Both the position numbers and the translations under genes were made by a program. Below are positions 10,315 through 18,935 of a stretch of DNA of 64,000 bases, piece after piece (within the stretch, counting starts at the first letter, position 1; the number at the start of each line of letters is the position of its first letter). Source of the DNA: Paraburkholderia caribensis. Lineage in GTDB: Bacteria; Pseudomonadota; Gammaproteobacteria; Burkholderiales; Burkholderiaceae. Location: assembly GCF_002902945.1 (NCBI RefSeq), contig NZ_CP026102.1, positions 868,001 to 932,000 on the forward strand. Direction: 5' to 3'. The notes beneath the pieces are model-generated. The model was not told where the DNA came from, ran no database searches, and worked only from the letters and a program-made list of their open reading frames with translations.

Positions 10315-11250
10315 TCAGGCGGCCGATTCGAGGCGTCGATGGATAGTCGGCGCGAGCCGCTCGAAGGGCAGTGTGCTCGCGGCAATCGCGGCCGTGTCCG
10401 GATACTGCTCCCGCACGATATCGGTCAGCACCTGGCCGGGCGGGGCTTCGACGGCCACCTTCGCGCCCATTTCGATCATCACGGTCAGCGCGTCGAACCA
10501 GCGGACCGTGTGGCGCATGTTCGTGGCGAGATCGTCGCGCACGGCATCCGCCGTATGCAGCGCCCGGCCGCCGCGATTGCCGATATAGCCGCTCGACGGC
10601 GCGCGAAACGGGACACTGCGCGCGTAGTCCGTCAGTGCGTCGGCGGCTGCCGCGAGCAGTTCGCAATGCGACGGCACGCTGACGGCGAGCCGCGTCGCCT
10701 TGCGCGCGCCTGCCGCTAGCGCGCGCGCGTTGAATGCATCGAGCGCGGCGTCCGAGCCGGCCATGACGATCTGACGCGGTGCATTCACGTTGGCGACGTA
10801 CACGCGCGCGGCGGCGTCGCGCGCCTGCGCGTCGGCGAGCTTCTCGATTTCATGTTCTGTGAGCCCGGCAATCGCTGACAGGCCATAGCCGCGCGGATAC
10901 GCGGTTTCCATCAGTTCGGCGCGCTTGCGCACCATCAGCAGCGCGTCCGCGAAGTCGATTGCGCCGCAACTCACAGCGGCGGCGTAGGCGCCCACCGACA
11001 AACCCGCGCTCAGTTCGGGCGCCAGTCCTTCGGCCGCGAGCGCGCGCTGCATCGCGACGCCTGCGATCAGCAGGCCCGTCTGCACGGCGACGGTCGATTC
11101 GAGCGCTGCTTGCGTGTCGAGCGTCAGCACGTCGAGGTTCAGCACCGCGGATGCTTCGTCGAGCGTTGTCTGAATAGCCGGTTGTGTGCCGAGGCGATGC
11201 AGGAAGCCTTCCGTTTGCGCGCCCTGGCCCGGGAAAAGATACGCGAGCAT
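10315..11250 (-). CDS. mdcH: malonate decarboxylase epsilon subunit, malonyl-CoA:ACP transacylase
   Basis: A 311-residue FabD-like transacylase. It has FPGQGAQ at the N-terminus, Ser85 in AGLSVGAYAAA as nucleophile, and His195 in SVPSHCELL as catalytic histidine. It charges the decarboxylase acyl carrier (MdcC) with a malonyl group. It is the last gene of the mdc operon. Its ATG shares one base with the mdcG stop (TAATG at 11248-11252), indicating translational coupling. The GLSVG form of the nucleophile elbow, rather than GHSLG, is usual for MdcH. Confidence 0.93.
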   Translation of the reverse strand: MLAYLFPGQGAQTEGFLHRLGTQPAIQTTLDEASAVLNLDVLTLDTQAALESTVAVQTGLLIAGVAMQRALAAEGLAPELSAGLSVGAYAAAVSCGAIDFADALLMVRKRAELMETAYPRGYGLSAIAGLTEHEIEKLADAQARDAAARVYVANVNAPRQIVMAGSDAALDAFNARALAAGARKATRLAVSVPSHCELLAAAADALTDYARSVPFRAPSSGYIGNRGGRALHTADAVRDDLATNMRHTVRWFDALTVMIEMGAKVAVEAPPGQVLTDIVREQYPDTAAIAASTLPFERLAPTIHRRLESAA

Positions 11251-11933
11251 TACAGCGCCCACGGATCGACGATGAGCCGTGGACCGCTCGCATGCCGCGC
11301 CATTACACGCGCTTTTCCAGACGCGTATTCGGCGAGCGCGACGCCGCCAGCGGGCGTTTCGAGCTGTACGTCGATGCGGATGCCTGCGTGTGCGGCATGT
11401 TCGTCAAGTCTTGCCTGGAGGCATTGCGCTTCATTGCGTGATAAATGATTCGGTATCCGTATCAATAGATCGAGATCGCTGGTTGCAGTGGCCGTTGGCA
11501 TCCGGGTCGCAAGTTCGAAACCGACGCTTCCTGTCGGTCCCCAAATGAAAGAGCCAAGGCTTGACGTGTCGCGTCGCAACGCATCCAGCGCGACGAAAAC
11601 AGGCAAGCCAGCGCGATCCGCAGCCAGCGCGCAAGGCAGCGACGACAGCGCTTCGGGGCTCAATACAACCTCGATATCGTCGCTACGCGCCCATGTTCCA
11701 TACCGCTCATTGCGCGCCGCGCCGCGCAGCCCGATGGCTATCCATCCCGCCGACGCCTGCGCCCGCCGCACGACGGCGAACGGGGCGCGCGCGAACGCGG
11801 CGCGAACCCACGCCGGTTCGTTATCGAACGATTCGAGCCGCCGCAAGCGCACGATGTCGTGCGCTTGCCAGCGCAGAGCGTCGGCAATGGGCGCATCGTC
11901 CGGAGCAAACGGAGCGGCCGCGCAGACTCGCAT
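11250..11933 (-). CDS. mdcG: malonate decarboxylase holo-ACP synthase (phosphoribosyl-dephospho-CoA transferase)
   Basis: A 227-residue protein with the MdcG nucleotidyltransferase signature. TSDLDLLIRIP supplies the paired metal-binding aspartates, preceded by GSFIWGPTGSVGFELAT. It transfers the 2'-(5''-phosphoribosyl)-3'-dephospho-CoA group onto the acyl carrier MdcC. The start at 11933 overlaps the mdcE stop (TGATG), and its own stop overlaps the mdcH start. It acts after MdcB, encoded earlier in the same operon. Confidence 0.92.
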   Translation of the reverse strand: MRVCAAAPFAPDDAPIADALRWQAHDIVRLRRLESFDNEPAWVRAAFARAPFAVVRRAQASAGWIAIGLRGAARNERYGTWARSDDIEVVLSPEALSSLPCALAADRAGLPVFVALDALRRDTSSLGSFIWGPTGSVGFELATRMPTATATSDLDLLIRIPNHLSRNEAQCLQARLDEHAAHAGIRIDVQLETPAGGVALAEYASGKARVMARHASGPRLIVDPWAL

Positions 11934-12748
11934 CACGCGGCGTCCCACTGTTCGGCGAGCCGCCGCCGCACTTCGATCGACGCAGCGCGCGTCTTTTTCG
12001 CCGCATCCGACTCCAGCCGCCGCGACAGCCCGCGCGTATCCGAGCGTGCGCTGTTCGCCGCTTCCGCGAGCACGCTGCGCACGCTTTCGACTTGCGCCGG
12101 AGTGGGCGCGTCGGCATCGACGCCTTCGATCAGCTTGTCGAGCAACCCGAGCTTCGCGAACGACGCCATCGTGTACGACATCGGCGTGATGGTTTCGCCG
12201 AGCTTGTCGAGGTCTTCGACTGTGCGGCGCGTCACGCGCGCGGCGGCTTCCTTGCCCATCGCGTGCACCAACGTGCCGGGCGCATCGAGCGCGACGATCC
12301 GGTTCGCCTGATAGCCGTGGGCGAGGAATGCGCCCGACATCGCCGGACCGACGATCAGCGCGACGACAGGGTGCCCCGCGTCACGCGCGCTCGCATACGC
12401 ATCGACAGCCGATGCGCACGCCAGATGAATGCCGAGCGTCTCTTCGCGATATCCATACGCCTGGCTTTTGACATCGACGATCGCCACGATGGGCCGCTTG
12501 TGTTCCGACGACGCATCGCGCGCCACCGCTTCGCGCACCGCTTGCGCAAGCTTCCAGCCCTGTTCGAGTCCGACGACGTTGTCGCGCGCGCGCGGAAAGC
12601 GATTGTCGGGGTCGGGGACCACGGAGAAGAAGGTCGCCGTCTCGTTGCCGAGCGAAGCCTCGCCGGACCAGACGGGCGCGGCCGTCGACGTGTCGCCTGC
12701 GAGCGCCTTGAACCAGCGCATGCCGCGCGTCAGTACCGTATCGCTCAT
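11933..12748 (-). CDS. mdcE: malonate decarboxylase gamma subunit
   Basis: A 271-residue carboxyltransferase-fold subunit. With MdcD it decarboxylates the malonyl thioester on the carrier protein. ARDNVVGLEQGWKLAQAV, GPAMSGAFLAHGYQANR and LDAPGTLVHAMGKEAAARV are typical of the biotin-independent gamma subunit. Two ATGs are adjacent (12751 and 12748). The second has better spacing to AAGGAG and overlaps the mdcD stop by one base (TGATG). The gene sits between mdcD and mdcG. Confidence 0.93.
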   Translation of the reverse strand: MSDTVLTRGMRWFKALAGDTSTAAPVWSGEASLGNETATFFSVVPDPDNRFPRARDNVVGLEQGWKLAQAVREAVARDASSEHKRPIVAIVDVKSQAYGYREETLGIHLACASAVDAYASARDAGHPVVALIVGPAMSGAFLAHGYQANRIVALDAPGTLVHAMGKEAAARVTRRTVEDLDKLGETITPMSYTMASFAKLGLLDKLIEGVDADAPTPAQVESVRSVLAEAANSARSDTRGLSRRLESDAAKKTRAASIEVRRRLAEQWDAA

Positions 12749-13635
12749 CATTGCTCCTTGCGCGGCGTGGCCGCTTCGTTTGCCTTGAACACGTCGCGCA
12801 TCGTGTCGGGCGTGACGTTGGCGGGATCGATGCGTGCGAGCCGCTCCAGATACTCGGCCACCTGTTCCGTGCGATGCGCCGCCGGCACGCCGCGCGCGAA
12901 CACGTCGCGAACCGCTGCCTGGACGGCGTGCGTGTCGTCGTCGACGAGCGCGTCGGCAAGACCCGTCGCCGCGCGTTGCTCACCGCCGATCATCTGCCAC
13001 ACGCGGCGCCGGTCGCTCGAATCGAGTTCCTCGATGCCCGCTTCCTGTTCGATCACCTCCGGGCCGTTCATGCCGAGGCGCCCCTGTTTCGTCGCGATCA
13101 GATACGAGCACAGCCCGGCCGCGAGCGACATGCCGCCGAAGCATCCGACCATGCCCGCGATCACGCCGACCACGGGCACATAGCGCCGCAACGCGACGAT
13201 CGCCGCCTGCATCTCCGCGATCACGGCCAGCCCCAGATTCGCTTCCTGCAAGCGCACGCCGCCCGTTTCGAACAGCACGACGGGCCGCACGATCTTGCCG
13301 CGCTCGCAATCGCGCAGCGCGAGTTCCAGCGCCGCCGCGATCTTGCTGCCCGACACTTCGCCGATGCTGCCGCCCTGGAATGCCGACTCGATCGCGGCGA
13401 CCACGGCGGGCTGGCCGTCGATCGTGCCGCGCGCGATCACCGCGCCGTCGTCGGCCTGGCAGACGATGCCTTGCAACGGCAGCCACGGCGATTCGATGCG
13501 GTCGAACGGGCCGAGCAGTTCGCGGAACGTGCCTGCGTCGAGCAGCGCGCGGGCGCGCTCGCGTGCCGTCAGTTCGATGAAGCTGTCGCGCAGCACGGGC
13601 ATCGGCGGCGGGTTCTGTATCGTGGCGGTGCTCAT
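12748..13635 (-). CDS. mdcD: malonate decarboxylase beta subunit
   Basis: A 295-residue carboxyltransferase subunit, the partner of MdcE. Characteristic blocks are FQGGSIGEVSGSKIAAALEL, RPVVLFETGGVRLQEANLGL and GMVGCFGGMSLAAGLCS, which form the crotonase-like active site. The ATG at 13635 overlaps the mdcC stop by four bases (ATGA). Length and order agree with known mdc operons. Confidence 0.94.
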   Translation of the reverse strand: MSTATIQNPPPMPVLRDSFIELTARERARALLDAGTFRELLGPFDRIESPWLPLQGIVCQADDGAVIARGTIDGQPAVVAAIESAFQGGSIGEVSGSKIAAALELALRDCERGKIVRPVVLFETGGVRLQEANLGLAVIAEMQAAIVALRRYVPVVGVIAGMVGCFGGMSLAAGLCSYLIATKQGRLGMNGPEVIEQEAGIEELDSSDRRRVWQMIGGEQRAATGLADALVDDDTHAVQAAVRDVFARGVPAAHRTEQVAEYLERLARIDPANVTPDTMRDVFKANEAATPRKEQ

Positions 13636-13937
13636 GCGCTTGCTCCTTCGTCTGCCGCCTCGATGGCTTCTGCGAGACGCAGCGCCACCACGCCCGGTGT
13701 CGCGCCGAAGTCGTTGATCTCGATCTGCGCCGCGCCGTCATAGCGCGTGAAGAAGCGGTCGAGCACGCTCTTCCAGATATGCCCATAGCCGTCGACGCTG
13801 GTGCGCACCGTCACGGTCGCTTTCATCGCGCCGGCGGGCGACAGCAGCACTTCGAGATCGCCCGAGCCGACCACGCCCACATGCGAGCGCGTCGTGATCG
13901 CGCGTTGCGCCGGATAGTCGAAAGTCATCTGTTCCAT
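13632..13937 (-). CDS. mdcC: malonate decarboxylase acyl carrier protein (delta subunit)
   Basis: A 101-residue carrier protein. Ser25 in GVVGSGDLEVLL is the attachment site for the phosphoribosyl-dephospho-CoA arm installed by MdcB and MdcG. The rest (KATVTVRTSVDGYGHIW, INDFGATPGVVALRL) fits the MdcC/CitD-like carrier. It is not related to fatty-acid ACP. Its ATG overlaps the mdcB stop (TGATG at 13935-13939), and its stop overlaps the mdcD start. Confidence 0.94.
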   Translation of the reverse strand: MEQMTFDYPAQRAITTRSHVGVVGSGDLEVLLSPAGAMKATVTVRTSVDGYGHIWKSVLDRFFTRYDGAAQIEINDFGATPGVVALRLAEAIEAADEGASA

Positions 13938-14902
13938 CAGTTTTCAGCTCCCGCTGGGGCGTAACGCGCCAGCTTGTCGATGAAGAGGGTGGCGGCGAGC
14001 AGATCGGCTGCGCCGCCGGGAGAAGCGTTGAGCGAAAGCAGCGCGGTTTCGAGCGCGTCGAACGCGGCGCGTCCCGCCGCCGTCGTGACGCCGCCCGCCG
14101 CGAGCACGGCCCGTGCGCCGCGTTGCCCCGCATGCAGACCGGCGAGACCGGCGCGATGCAACAGGCAGGTATCGTCGAGCGAGGCCATGATCGCGAGCAG
14201 CGTGTCGACACGCGCGGCGTTTTCGCCGATGCCTTTCGAGCGCGCCGCGCGCAACGCGGGCAGGCCGACGCCGATCACGTGCGGGAAACCGTCCTGCGCT
14301 TCCTGACGCGCGCCGCCGACGTTGAACCGTCGACGCACGCGCTCGCCGTGGCTGTCGACGGGCGCGGCGAAGCGGTCCGGAAAGCAGGCGATCCGCGCAC
14401 CGAGTTCACAGACGCGCGCGGCGTGCGAATGCGTGCGCTCATAGGGATGCAGTTCGCGCAAGGCGTTGGCGTCATCGGCGGCAACGATGGCCGCGCCCGC
14501 CACCAGCAGGCCGACGATCCAGATCGCGCCGCGATGTGCATTGCTGCCGTTCGTCGCGCGCATCATGTCCAGTTCGCCAGCGCGTCCGATCTGCGCCAGC
14601 TCCGCGCGCAGCGTCGCCGACGGCAGGCGGCCGCGCGAAGCGCGCGCGAGCGCCGCGAAAGCCGGTTCGAGCGAGCGGGCGGAGCGCAACATCAGCGGCA
14701 AGTCCAGATCGCGATGCGCGCCGCTGCCGCGCCCATCGACGAGCGCGGGTTTCGGCGTCAGTTGCGCTTCGTCGATCAGCGACTCGACCGCGAACCGCGC
14801 GAGTGTGGCATCGCACGGCGCGGCATCGGCGCGAGGCAGACAGCGGGCGTTGGCACGCTGAAGCGCGCCCGCGTCGAGCGGGATAGCGTATTGCACGGCC
14901 AT
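13937..14902 (-). CDS. mdcB: triphosphoribosyl-dephospho-CoA synthase
   Basis: A 321-residue CitG/MdcB-family enzyme. It makes the precursor of the MdcC prosthetic group from ATP and dephospho-CoA. Recognised segments are LTPKPALVDGRGSGAHRDLD near residue 50, ATNGSNAHRGAIWIVGLL at about 115-132, and DDTCLLHRAGLAGL at about 241-254. It begins 4 bp after the mdcA stop and overlaps mdcC at its end. Confidence 0.92.
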   Translation of the reverse strand: MAVQYAIPLDAGALQRANARCLPRADAAPCDATLARFAVESLIDEAQLTPKPALVDGRGSGAHRDLDLPLMLRSARSLEPAFAALARASRGRLPSATLRAELAQIGRAGELDMMRATNGSNAHRGAIWIVGLLVAGAAIVAADDANALRELHPYERTHSHAARVCELGARIACFPDRFAAPVDSHGERVRRRFNVGGARQEAQDGFPHVIGVGLPALRAARSKGIGENAARVDTLLAIMASLDDTCLLHRAGLAGLHAGQRGARAVLAAGGVTTAAGRAAFDALETALLSLNASPGGAADLLAATLFIDKLARYAPAGAEN

Positions 14903-14906
14903 TGCA

Positions 14907-16610
14907 TCACCAGCTGCGGAAACGCGCCGGCGGCGTATAGAGCCCGCCCGACCACGTGACGAGATCGTCGATGCTGCGCGCCGCGAGCAGCGAGCGCTTC
15001 GCTTCGCCGCGGCGAATGCCGAGATCTTCGGGATACGCGACGATGCCGCGGCGGCGCAGTTCTGCCGTCTTCTCCGGCTTTGCGCGCAAGCCGATCGGCG
15101 TCACGCCGGCGACGGCCGCGACAGCCGCGCGCCGCTCTTCGACGCCTTCGGCCTTGTGCAGATGCGCGATGCCTTCTTCCGTCACGACGTGGCTGACGTC
15201 GTCGCCGTAGATCATCACGGGCGCGATGGGCATACCGCTTTTCGCGCCGACGGCTACGGCGTCGAGTTCATCGACGAAAGTCGGCTCGCCGCCTTTCTTG
15301 TAGGTTTCCGCCAGTTGCACGACGAGCTTCTTGCCGCGCGAGACGGGGCCTTCGTCTTTCAGCAGCTTGAGCCACGCTTCGCTCGAATGACGGCGGCCGC
15401 GCGGATCGTGGCCCATGTTCGGCGCGCCGCCGAAGCCCGCCAGACGCCCGCGCGTGACCGTCGACGAATTCGCGTCGCCGTCTATCTGCAGCGTCGAGCC
15501 GATGAACAGATCGACGCCGTATTGCCCGGCCAGCTGGCACAGCACGCGGTTCGAGCGCAACGTGCCGTCGCTGCCCGTGAAGAACACGTCGGGGCGTGCC
15601 TCGACATACGCCTCCATGCCGACTTCGCTGCCGAAACAATGCACGCTGTCGACCCAACCCGATTCGATGGCGGGAATCAGCGTGGGATGCGGGTTGAGCG
15701 TCCAGTTGCGGCAGATCTTGCCCTTCAGTCCGAGCGATTCGCCGTAGGTGGGCAGCAGCAGCTCGATGGCGGCCGTGTCGAAACCGATGCCGTGATTCAG
15801 CGACGTCACGCCGTACGGCTCGTAGATGCCCTTGATGACCATCATCGCCGTGAGCACCTGCAAATCGCCGATATGGCGCGGATCGCGTGTGAAGAGCGGC
15901 TCGACGGCGAACGGGCGGTCGGCCTCGACGACCACGTCGACCCACGAAGCGGGAATGTCGACGCGCGGCAGTTCATCGACGATCTCGTTGACCTGCACGA
16001 TCACGATGCCATGCCGGAACGCGGCGGCTTCGGCGATGGTCGGCGTGTCTTCCGTGTTCGGGCCGGTATAGAGATTGCCGTGCCGGTCGGCCTTTTCCGC
16101 GCACAGCAGCGCGACGTTCGGCGTCAGGTCGACGAACATGCGTGCGTACAGTTCGACGTAGGTATAGATTGCACCGATTTCGAGCCGGCCGTCTTCGAGC
16201 AGTTGCGCGACGCGCAGGCTCTGCGGGCCAGCGAATGCGAAATCGATCCGGTGCGCAATGTTTCTCTCGAAGAGCGTCAGATGCTCCGGGCGGCTGATGC
16301 TCGAAATCAGCAGATGCACGTCGTGCACTTTCTGCGGATCGACCTTCGCGAACGAGCGCGACAGAAAGTCGGCCTGTTTCTGGTTGTCGCCTTCGAGCGC
16401 GACGCGATCGCCGGGACGGATCAGCGTTTCGAGCGCATCGATGATCCGGTGCGCGGGCAGGATGCCGTCTTCGAGCCAGGGCGCGATCGCGGCGAGCCTG
16501 CGTCGCTTCTCGTCGCGTTTGGTGGTCCAGGAACGCACGGCATTCGAGCCCGGCTGCGCTCCCGTTGACTGTGCCAGCTCGAGCCTGGCTGATTCGATTC
16601 GCTGATTCAT
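14907..16610 (-). CDS. mdcA: malonate decarboxylase alpha subunit (acetyl-S-ACP:malonate ACP transferase)
   Basis: A 567-residue CoA-transferase-like subunit that exchanges acetyl for malonyl on the carrier protein. Conserved stretches are LEGDNQKQADFLSRSF (about residues 73-88), CAEKADRHGNLYTGPNTEDT, HCFGSEVGMEAYVEARPDVF and GFGGAPNMGHDPRGRRHSSE, all typical of MdcA/MadA. It lies 7 bp after the GntR-type regulator gene, so the regulator and all seven structural genes probably share one transcript. Confidence 0.95.
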   Translation of the reverse strand: MNQRIESARLELAQSTGAQPGSNAVRSWTTKRDEKRRRLAAIAPWLEDGILPAHRIIDALETLIRPGDRVALEGDNQKQADFLSRSFAKVDPQKVHDVHLLISSISRPEHLTLFERNIAHRIDFAFAGPQSLRVAQLLEDGRLEIGAIYTYVELYARMFVDLTPNVALLCAEKADRHGNLYTGPNTEDTPTIAEAAAFRHGIVIVQVNEIVDELPRVDIPASWVDVVVEADRPFAVEPLFTRDPRHIGDLQVLTAMMVIKGIYEPYGVTSLNHGIGFDTAAIELLLPTYGESLGLKGKICRNWTLNPHPTLIPAIESGWVDSVHCFGSEVGMEAYVEARPDVFFTGSDGTLRSNRVLCQLAGQYGVDLFIGSTLQIDGDANSSTVTRGRLAGFGGAPNMGHDPRGRRHSSEAWLKLLKDEGPVSRGKKLVVQLAETYKKGGEPTFVDELDAVAVGAKSGMPIAPVMIYGDDVSHVVTEEGIAHLHKAEGVEERRAAVAAVAGVTPIGLRAKPEKTAELRRRGIVAYPEDLGIRRGEAKRSLLAARSIDDLVTWSGGLYTPPARFRSW

Positions 16611-16617
16611 CGGTGCT

Positions 16618-17400
16618 TCAACTCCCGATAGTGGTTGGAGTGCGCGCGGGCCGCCCGCGCTTTCTGCGCGGCGTGGCTGCGGCGGCTTCCGCCTGCGCGC
16701 GTTCCGTCAAGAAACGATAGACCAGTTCGCCCGTGCCCAGCAGGTGAGCGGAGATGAGCGACTGGGCGGCGGCGATGTCCTTGCGCTCGACGGCGGCAAG
16801 GATGTCCAGGTGTTCGGCATCGGATTCGCCCTTGTAAGCGGGCAAGCCGAATTTCAGTCTCAGATAGCGCTCGCCGCGCCGGTGCAGCGCCGCGATCATC
16901 TCCGCGAGCTGAGGGCGGTTGGCGGGTGCATACAGGGCGGTGTGGAACGCTTCGTTGCGCGCCACGTAGCGGGTGGGGTCCGGTTCGCTCTCGGCGGCCT
17001 TGCAGAGGGCCGCCGCTTCGCGCAGCGACTCGGCCGTGTGATTCGGAATGGCCAGCGCGATGGCGAGGCTTTCGAGCGCCGAACGGATCTCGTAGATTTC
17101 GCGCGCTTCGGCGGGCGTGAGCTGCGCGACGCTCGCGCCCTTGTTCAGCTCGACTTTCACCCAGCCTTCGCTTTCCAGCTGACGCAGCGCCTCGCGCACG
17201 GGAATTGCGCTGACCGAGAAGTGCCGCGCGATCGCGTCCTGGCGCAGCGGCGCGCCAGGCTGAAGCGTGCCTTCGACGATCGCCGTGCGCAGCGCCTCCG
17301 CGATCACACGCGAAGTGCTGGGCCGCGGCTCATGTGCCGTGGGCAGCAGGGGGACGCGCGGGGCGCTGTCCAGGGGAAAACCACCGGTTGCGTTGTTCAT
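16618..17400 (-). CDS. FCD-type GntR regulator of the mdc operon (MdcY-like)
   Basis: A 260-residue protein. A GntR winged helix lies at about residues 30-100 (ALRTAIVEGTLQPGAPLRQD, FSVSAIPVREALRQLESEGW). An all-helical FCD ligand domain follows, with the usual metal-site residues in RNEAFHTALYAP, DAEHLDILAAVERKD and SAHL. The C-terminal 20 residues are basic. It is the first gene of the malonate operon. MdcY of Acinetobacter is a GntR-type malonate regulator, so malonate-sensitive repression is a fair inference. A 10-bp palindrome lies 12 bp upstream of the start and may be the operator. The start at 17400 is the ATG just before the coding sequence; longer upstream frames are antisense to the MFS gene. 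Confidence 0.88.
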   Translation of the reverse strand: MNNATGGFPLDSAPRVPLLPTAHEPRPSTSRVIAEALRTAIVEGTLQPGAPLRQDAIARHFSVSAIPVREALRQLESEGWVKVELNKGASVAQLTPAEAREIYEIRSALESLAIALAIPNHTAESLREAAALCKAAESEPDPTRYVARNEAFHTALYAPANRPQLAEMIAALHRRGERYLRLKFGLPAYKGESDAEHLDILAAVERKDIAAAQSLISAHLLGTGELVYRFLTERAQAEAAAATPRRKRGRPARTPTTIGS

Positions 17401-17411
17401 GACATCAAATA

Positions 17412-17421
17412 TTATATATAA
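17412..17421. promoter_or_regulatory. palindrome, candidate operator or -10 region of the mdc promoter
   Basis: TTATATATAA is a perfect 10-bp palindrome in an otherwise GC-rich context. It lies between the GntR start (17400) and the divergent MFS gene (17575). Position and symmetry suggest autoregulation by the GntR protein. It could equally be part of a core promoter. Confidence 0.45.
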
Positions 17422-17574
17422 AAACGACGAATTTCTAGCGGGCAAACCCGGGGTTTTCAAAAAGGCACGGCGCTGACGCGCGTGTTCTCTTGCATGCGGC
17501 GGCCCGCACGCAACAGGGGATGTCGTGCCGTGACGGTTACCCAATCCAACCGTAGTACATGGAGGAGCAGGAGC

Positions 17575-18882
17575 ATGTTGAATTCTTCGATATCGGACCG
17601 TGCGGGAACCGTGCGGCAGAAGACGCCGCTCAACCGGTCGCAGATCGCCGGTTTTTGGGGGGCGTGGGCGGGATGGACGCTGGACGGGATGGATTCGTTC
17701 ATTTATGCGCTGGTGCTGACGCCGGCGCTGACGGAGCTGCTGCCGCGCTCGGGTTATGCGGCGACCCCCGCGAACATTGGACTTGCCGGTTCGATTCTGT
17801 TTGCGCTGTTCCTGGTGGGTTGGGGGTTGTCGTTCATCTGGGGGCCGCTCGCGGACCGATTTGGCCGCACGAAGGTGCTGGCGGGCACGATCTTTACGTT
17901 TGCGATCTTCACTGGGCTGTCGGCGACGGCGCACAACGTGTGGGAGTTGGGCATTTATCGCTTCATTGCGGGGGTGGGCATCGGCGGGGAATGGGCGTTG
18001 GCGGGGACCTATGTGGCCGAGGCGTGGCCGGAGGATCGCCGCAAGATGGGCGCGGGGTATCTGCAGACGGGCTACTACGCGGGCTTTTTCCTGGCTGCCG
18101 CGTTGAACTACACGATTGGCGTGCATTTCGGCTGGCGCGCGATGTTCCTGACGGGCGCCGTGCCCGTGGTCGTTGCGATCATGATTCTCACGCGGGTGAA
18201 GGAGTCGGACAAATGGCAACGGGCCGAGTCGCGCGATGCGGTGCGTGCGAGCCCGATGCGCGAGATTTTTGGGCCGACGTATCGGCGCCGTACCTGGGTT
18301 ATGTGTGCGCTGTTGACGATCGCGATTATTGGGTTGTGGGCGGGTGCTGTGTATGAGCCGTCGGCCGTCATTCAACTTGCGACGCGGGCTGGCATGGCGA
18401 AGCCTGAGGCGTTGAAGATGGCTTCGATCGCGACGGGGTTGCTGTCGATCGGGACGATTCTTGGGTGTCTTGCGTTGCCGCCGCTTGCTGAGCGGTTTGG
18501 GCGTAAGAAGACGCTGGCGGTGTATTTTGCCGGGATGGCGGTGGCGATTATTGGAAGCTTTGGATGGGCTTTCTATTTGCCTAACGGGTTAGCGCCGTTT
18601 ATTGCGTGGCTGTTTGTGCTTGGGTTCTTTGGTGGGAATTTCGCGCTGTTTAGCCTGTGGCTGCCGGAGTTGTTCGAAACGCGCGTTCGCGCAACCGCTT
18701 TTGCTTTTTGTACTTCGTTTGGGCGGTTTGTCGGGGCGGGGGTGAATTTTCTGCTCGGGGCGGCTGTGCTCAGCATGCATACGCTTGGGGTGCCTGTTGC
18801 GTTGACGGCGGTTGCGTTTGTTGTCGGTTTGCTTGTGATTCCGTTTGCTAAGGAGACGAAAGGGGAGGTTTTGCCGCAGTGA
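17575..18882 (+). CDS. MFS transporter, probable malonate (dicarboxylate) permease
   Basis: A 435-residue major-facilitator protein with 12 predicted helices. The loop 2-3 motif is GPLADRFGRTKVL, and the matching second-half motif is LAERFGRKKTL. RFIAGVGIGGEWALAG in helix 4-5 is typical of the acid:H+ and sialate/aromatic-acid symporter families. The ATG at 17575 follows a strong GGAGGAGCAGGAG box. It is divergent from the mdc operon, which otherwise has no carrier gene (mdcL/mdcM are absent). Malonate uptake is the natural inference. The last 400 bp use unusually many T- and G-ending codons compared with the 5' half. Confidence 0.85.
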   Translation: MLNSSISDRAGTVRQKTPLNRSQIAGFWGAWAGWTLDGMDSFIYALVLTPALTELLPRSGYAATPANIGLAGSILFALFLVGWGLSFIWGPLADRFGRTKVLAGTIFTFAIFTGLSATAHNVWELGIYRFIAGVGIGGEWALAGTYVAEAWPEDRRKMGAGYLQTGYYAGFFLAAALNYTIGVHFGWRAMFLTGAVPVVVAIMILTRVKESDKWQRAESRDAVRASPMREIFGPTYRRRTWVMCALLTIAIIGLWAGAVYEPSAVIQLATRAGMAKPEALKMASIATGLLSIGTILGCLALPPLAERFGRKKTLAVYFAGMAVAIIGSFGWAFYLPNGLAPFIAWLFVLGFFGGNFALFSLWLPELFETRVRATAFAFCTSFGRFVGAGVNFLLGAAVLSMHTLGVPVALTAVAFVVGLLVIPFAKETKGEVLPQ

Positions 18883-18935
18883 TTTTTTTGTGGCGCCTTT
18901 GCGGCGCGGGCTGGTGTTGCTTTGCTTTCGCTTTT

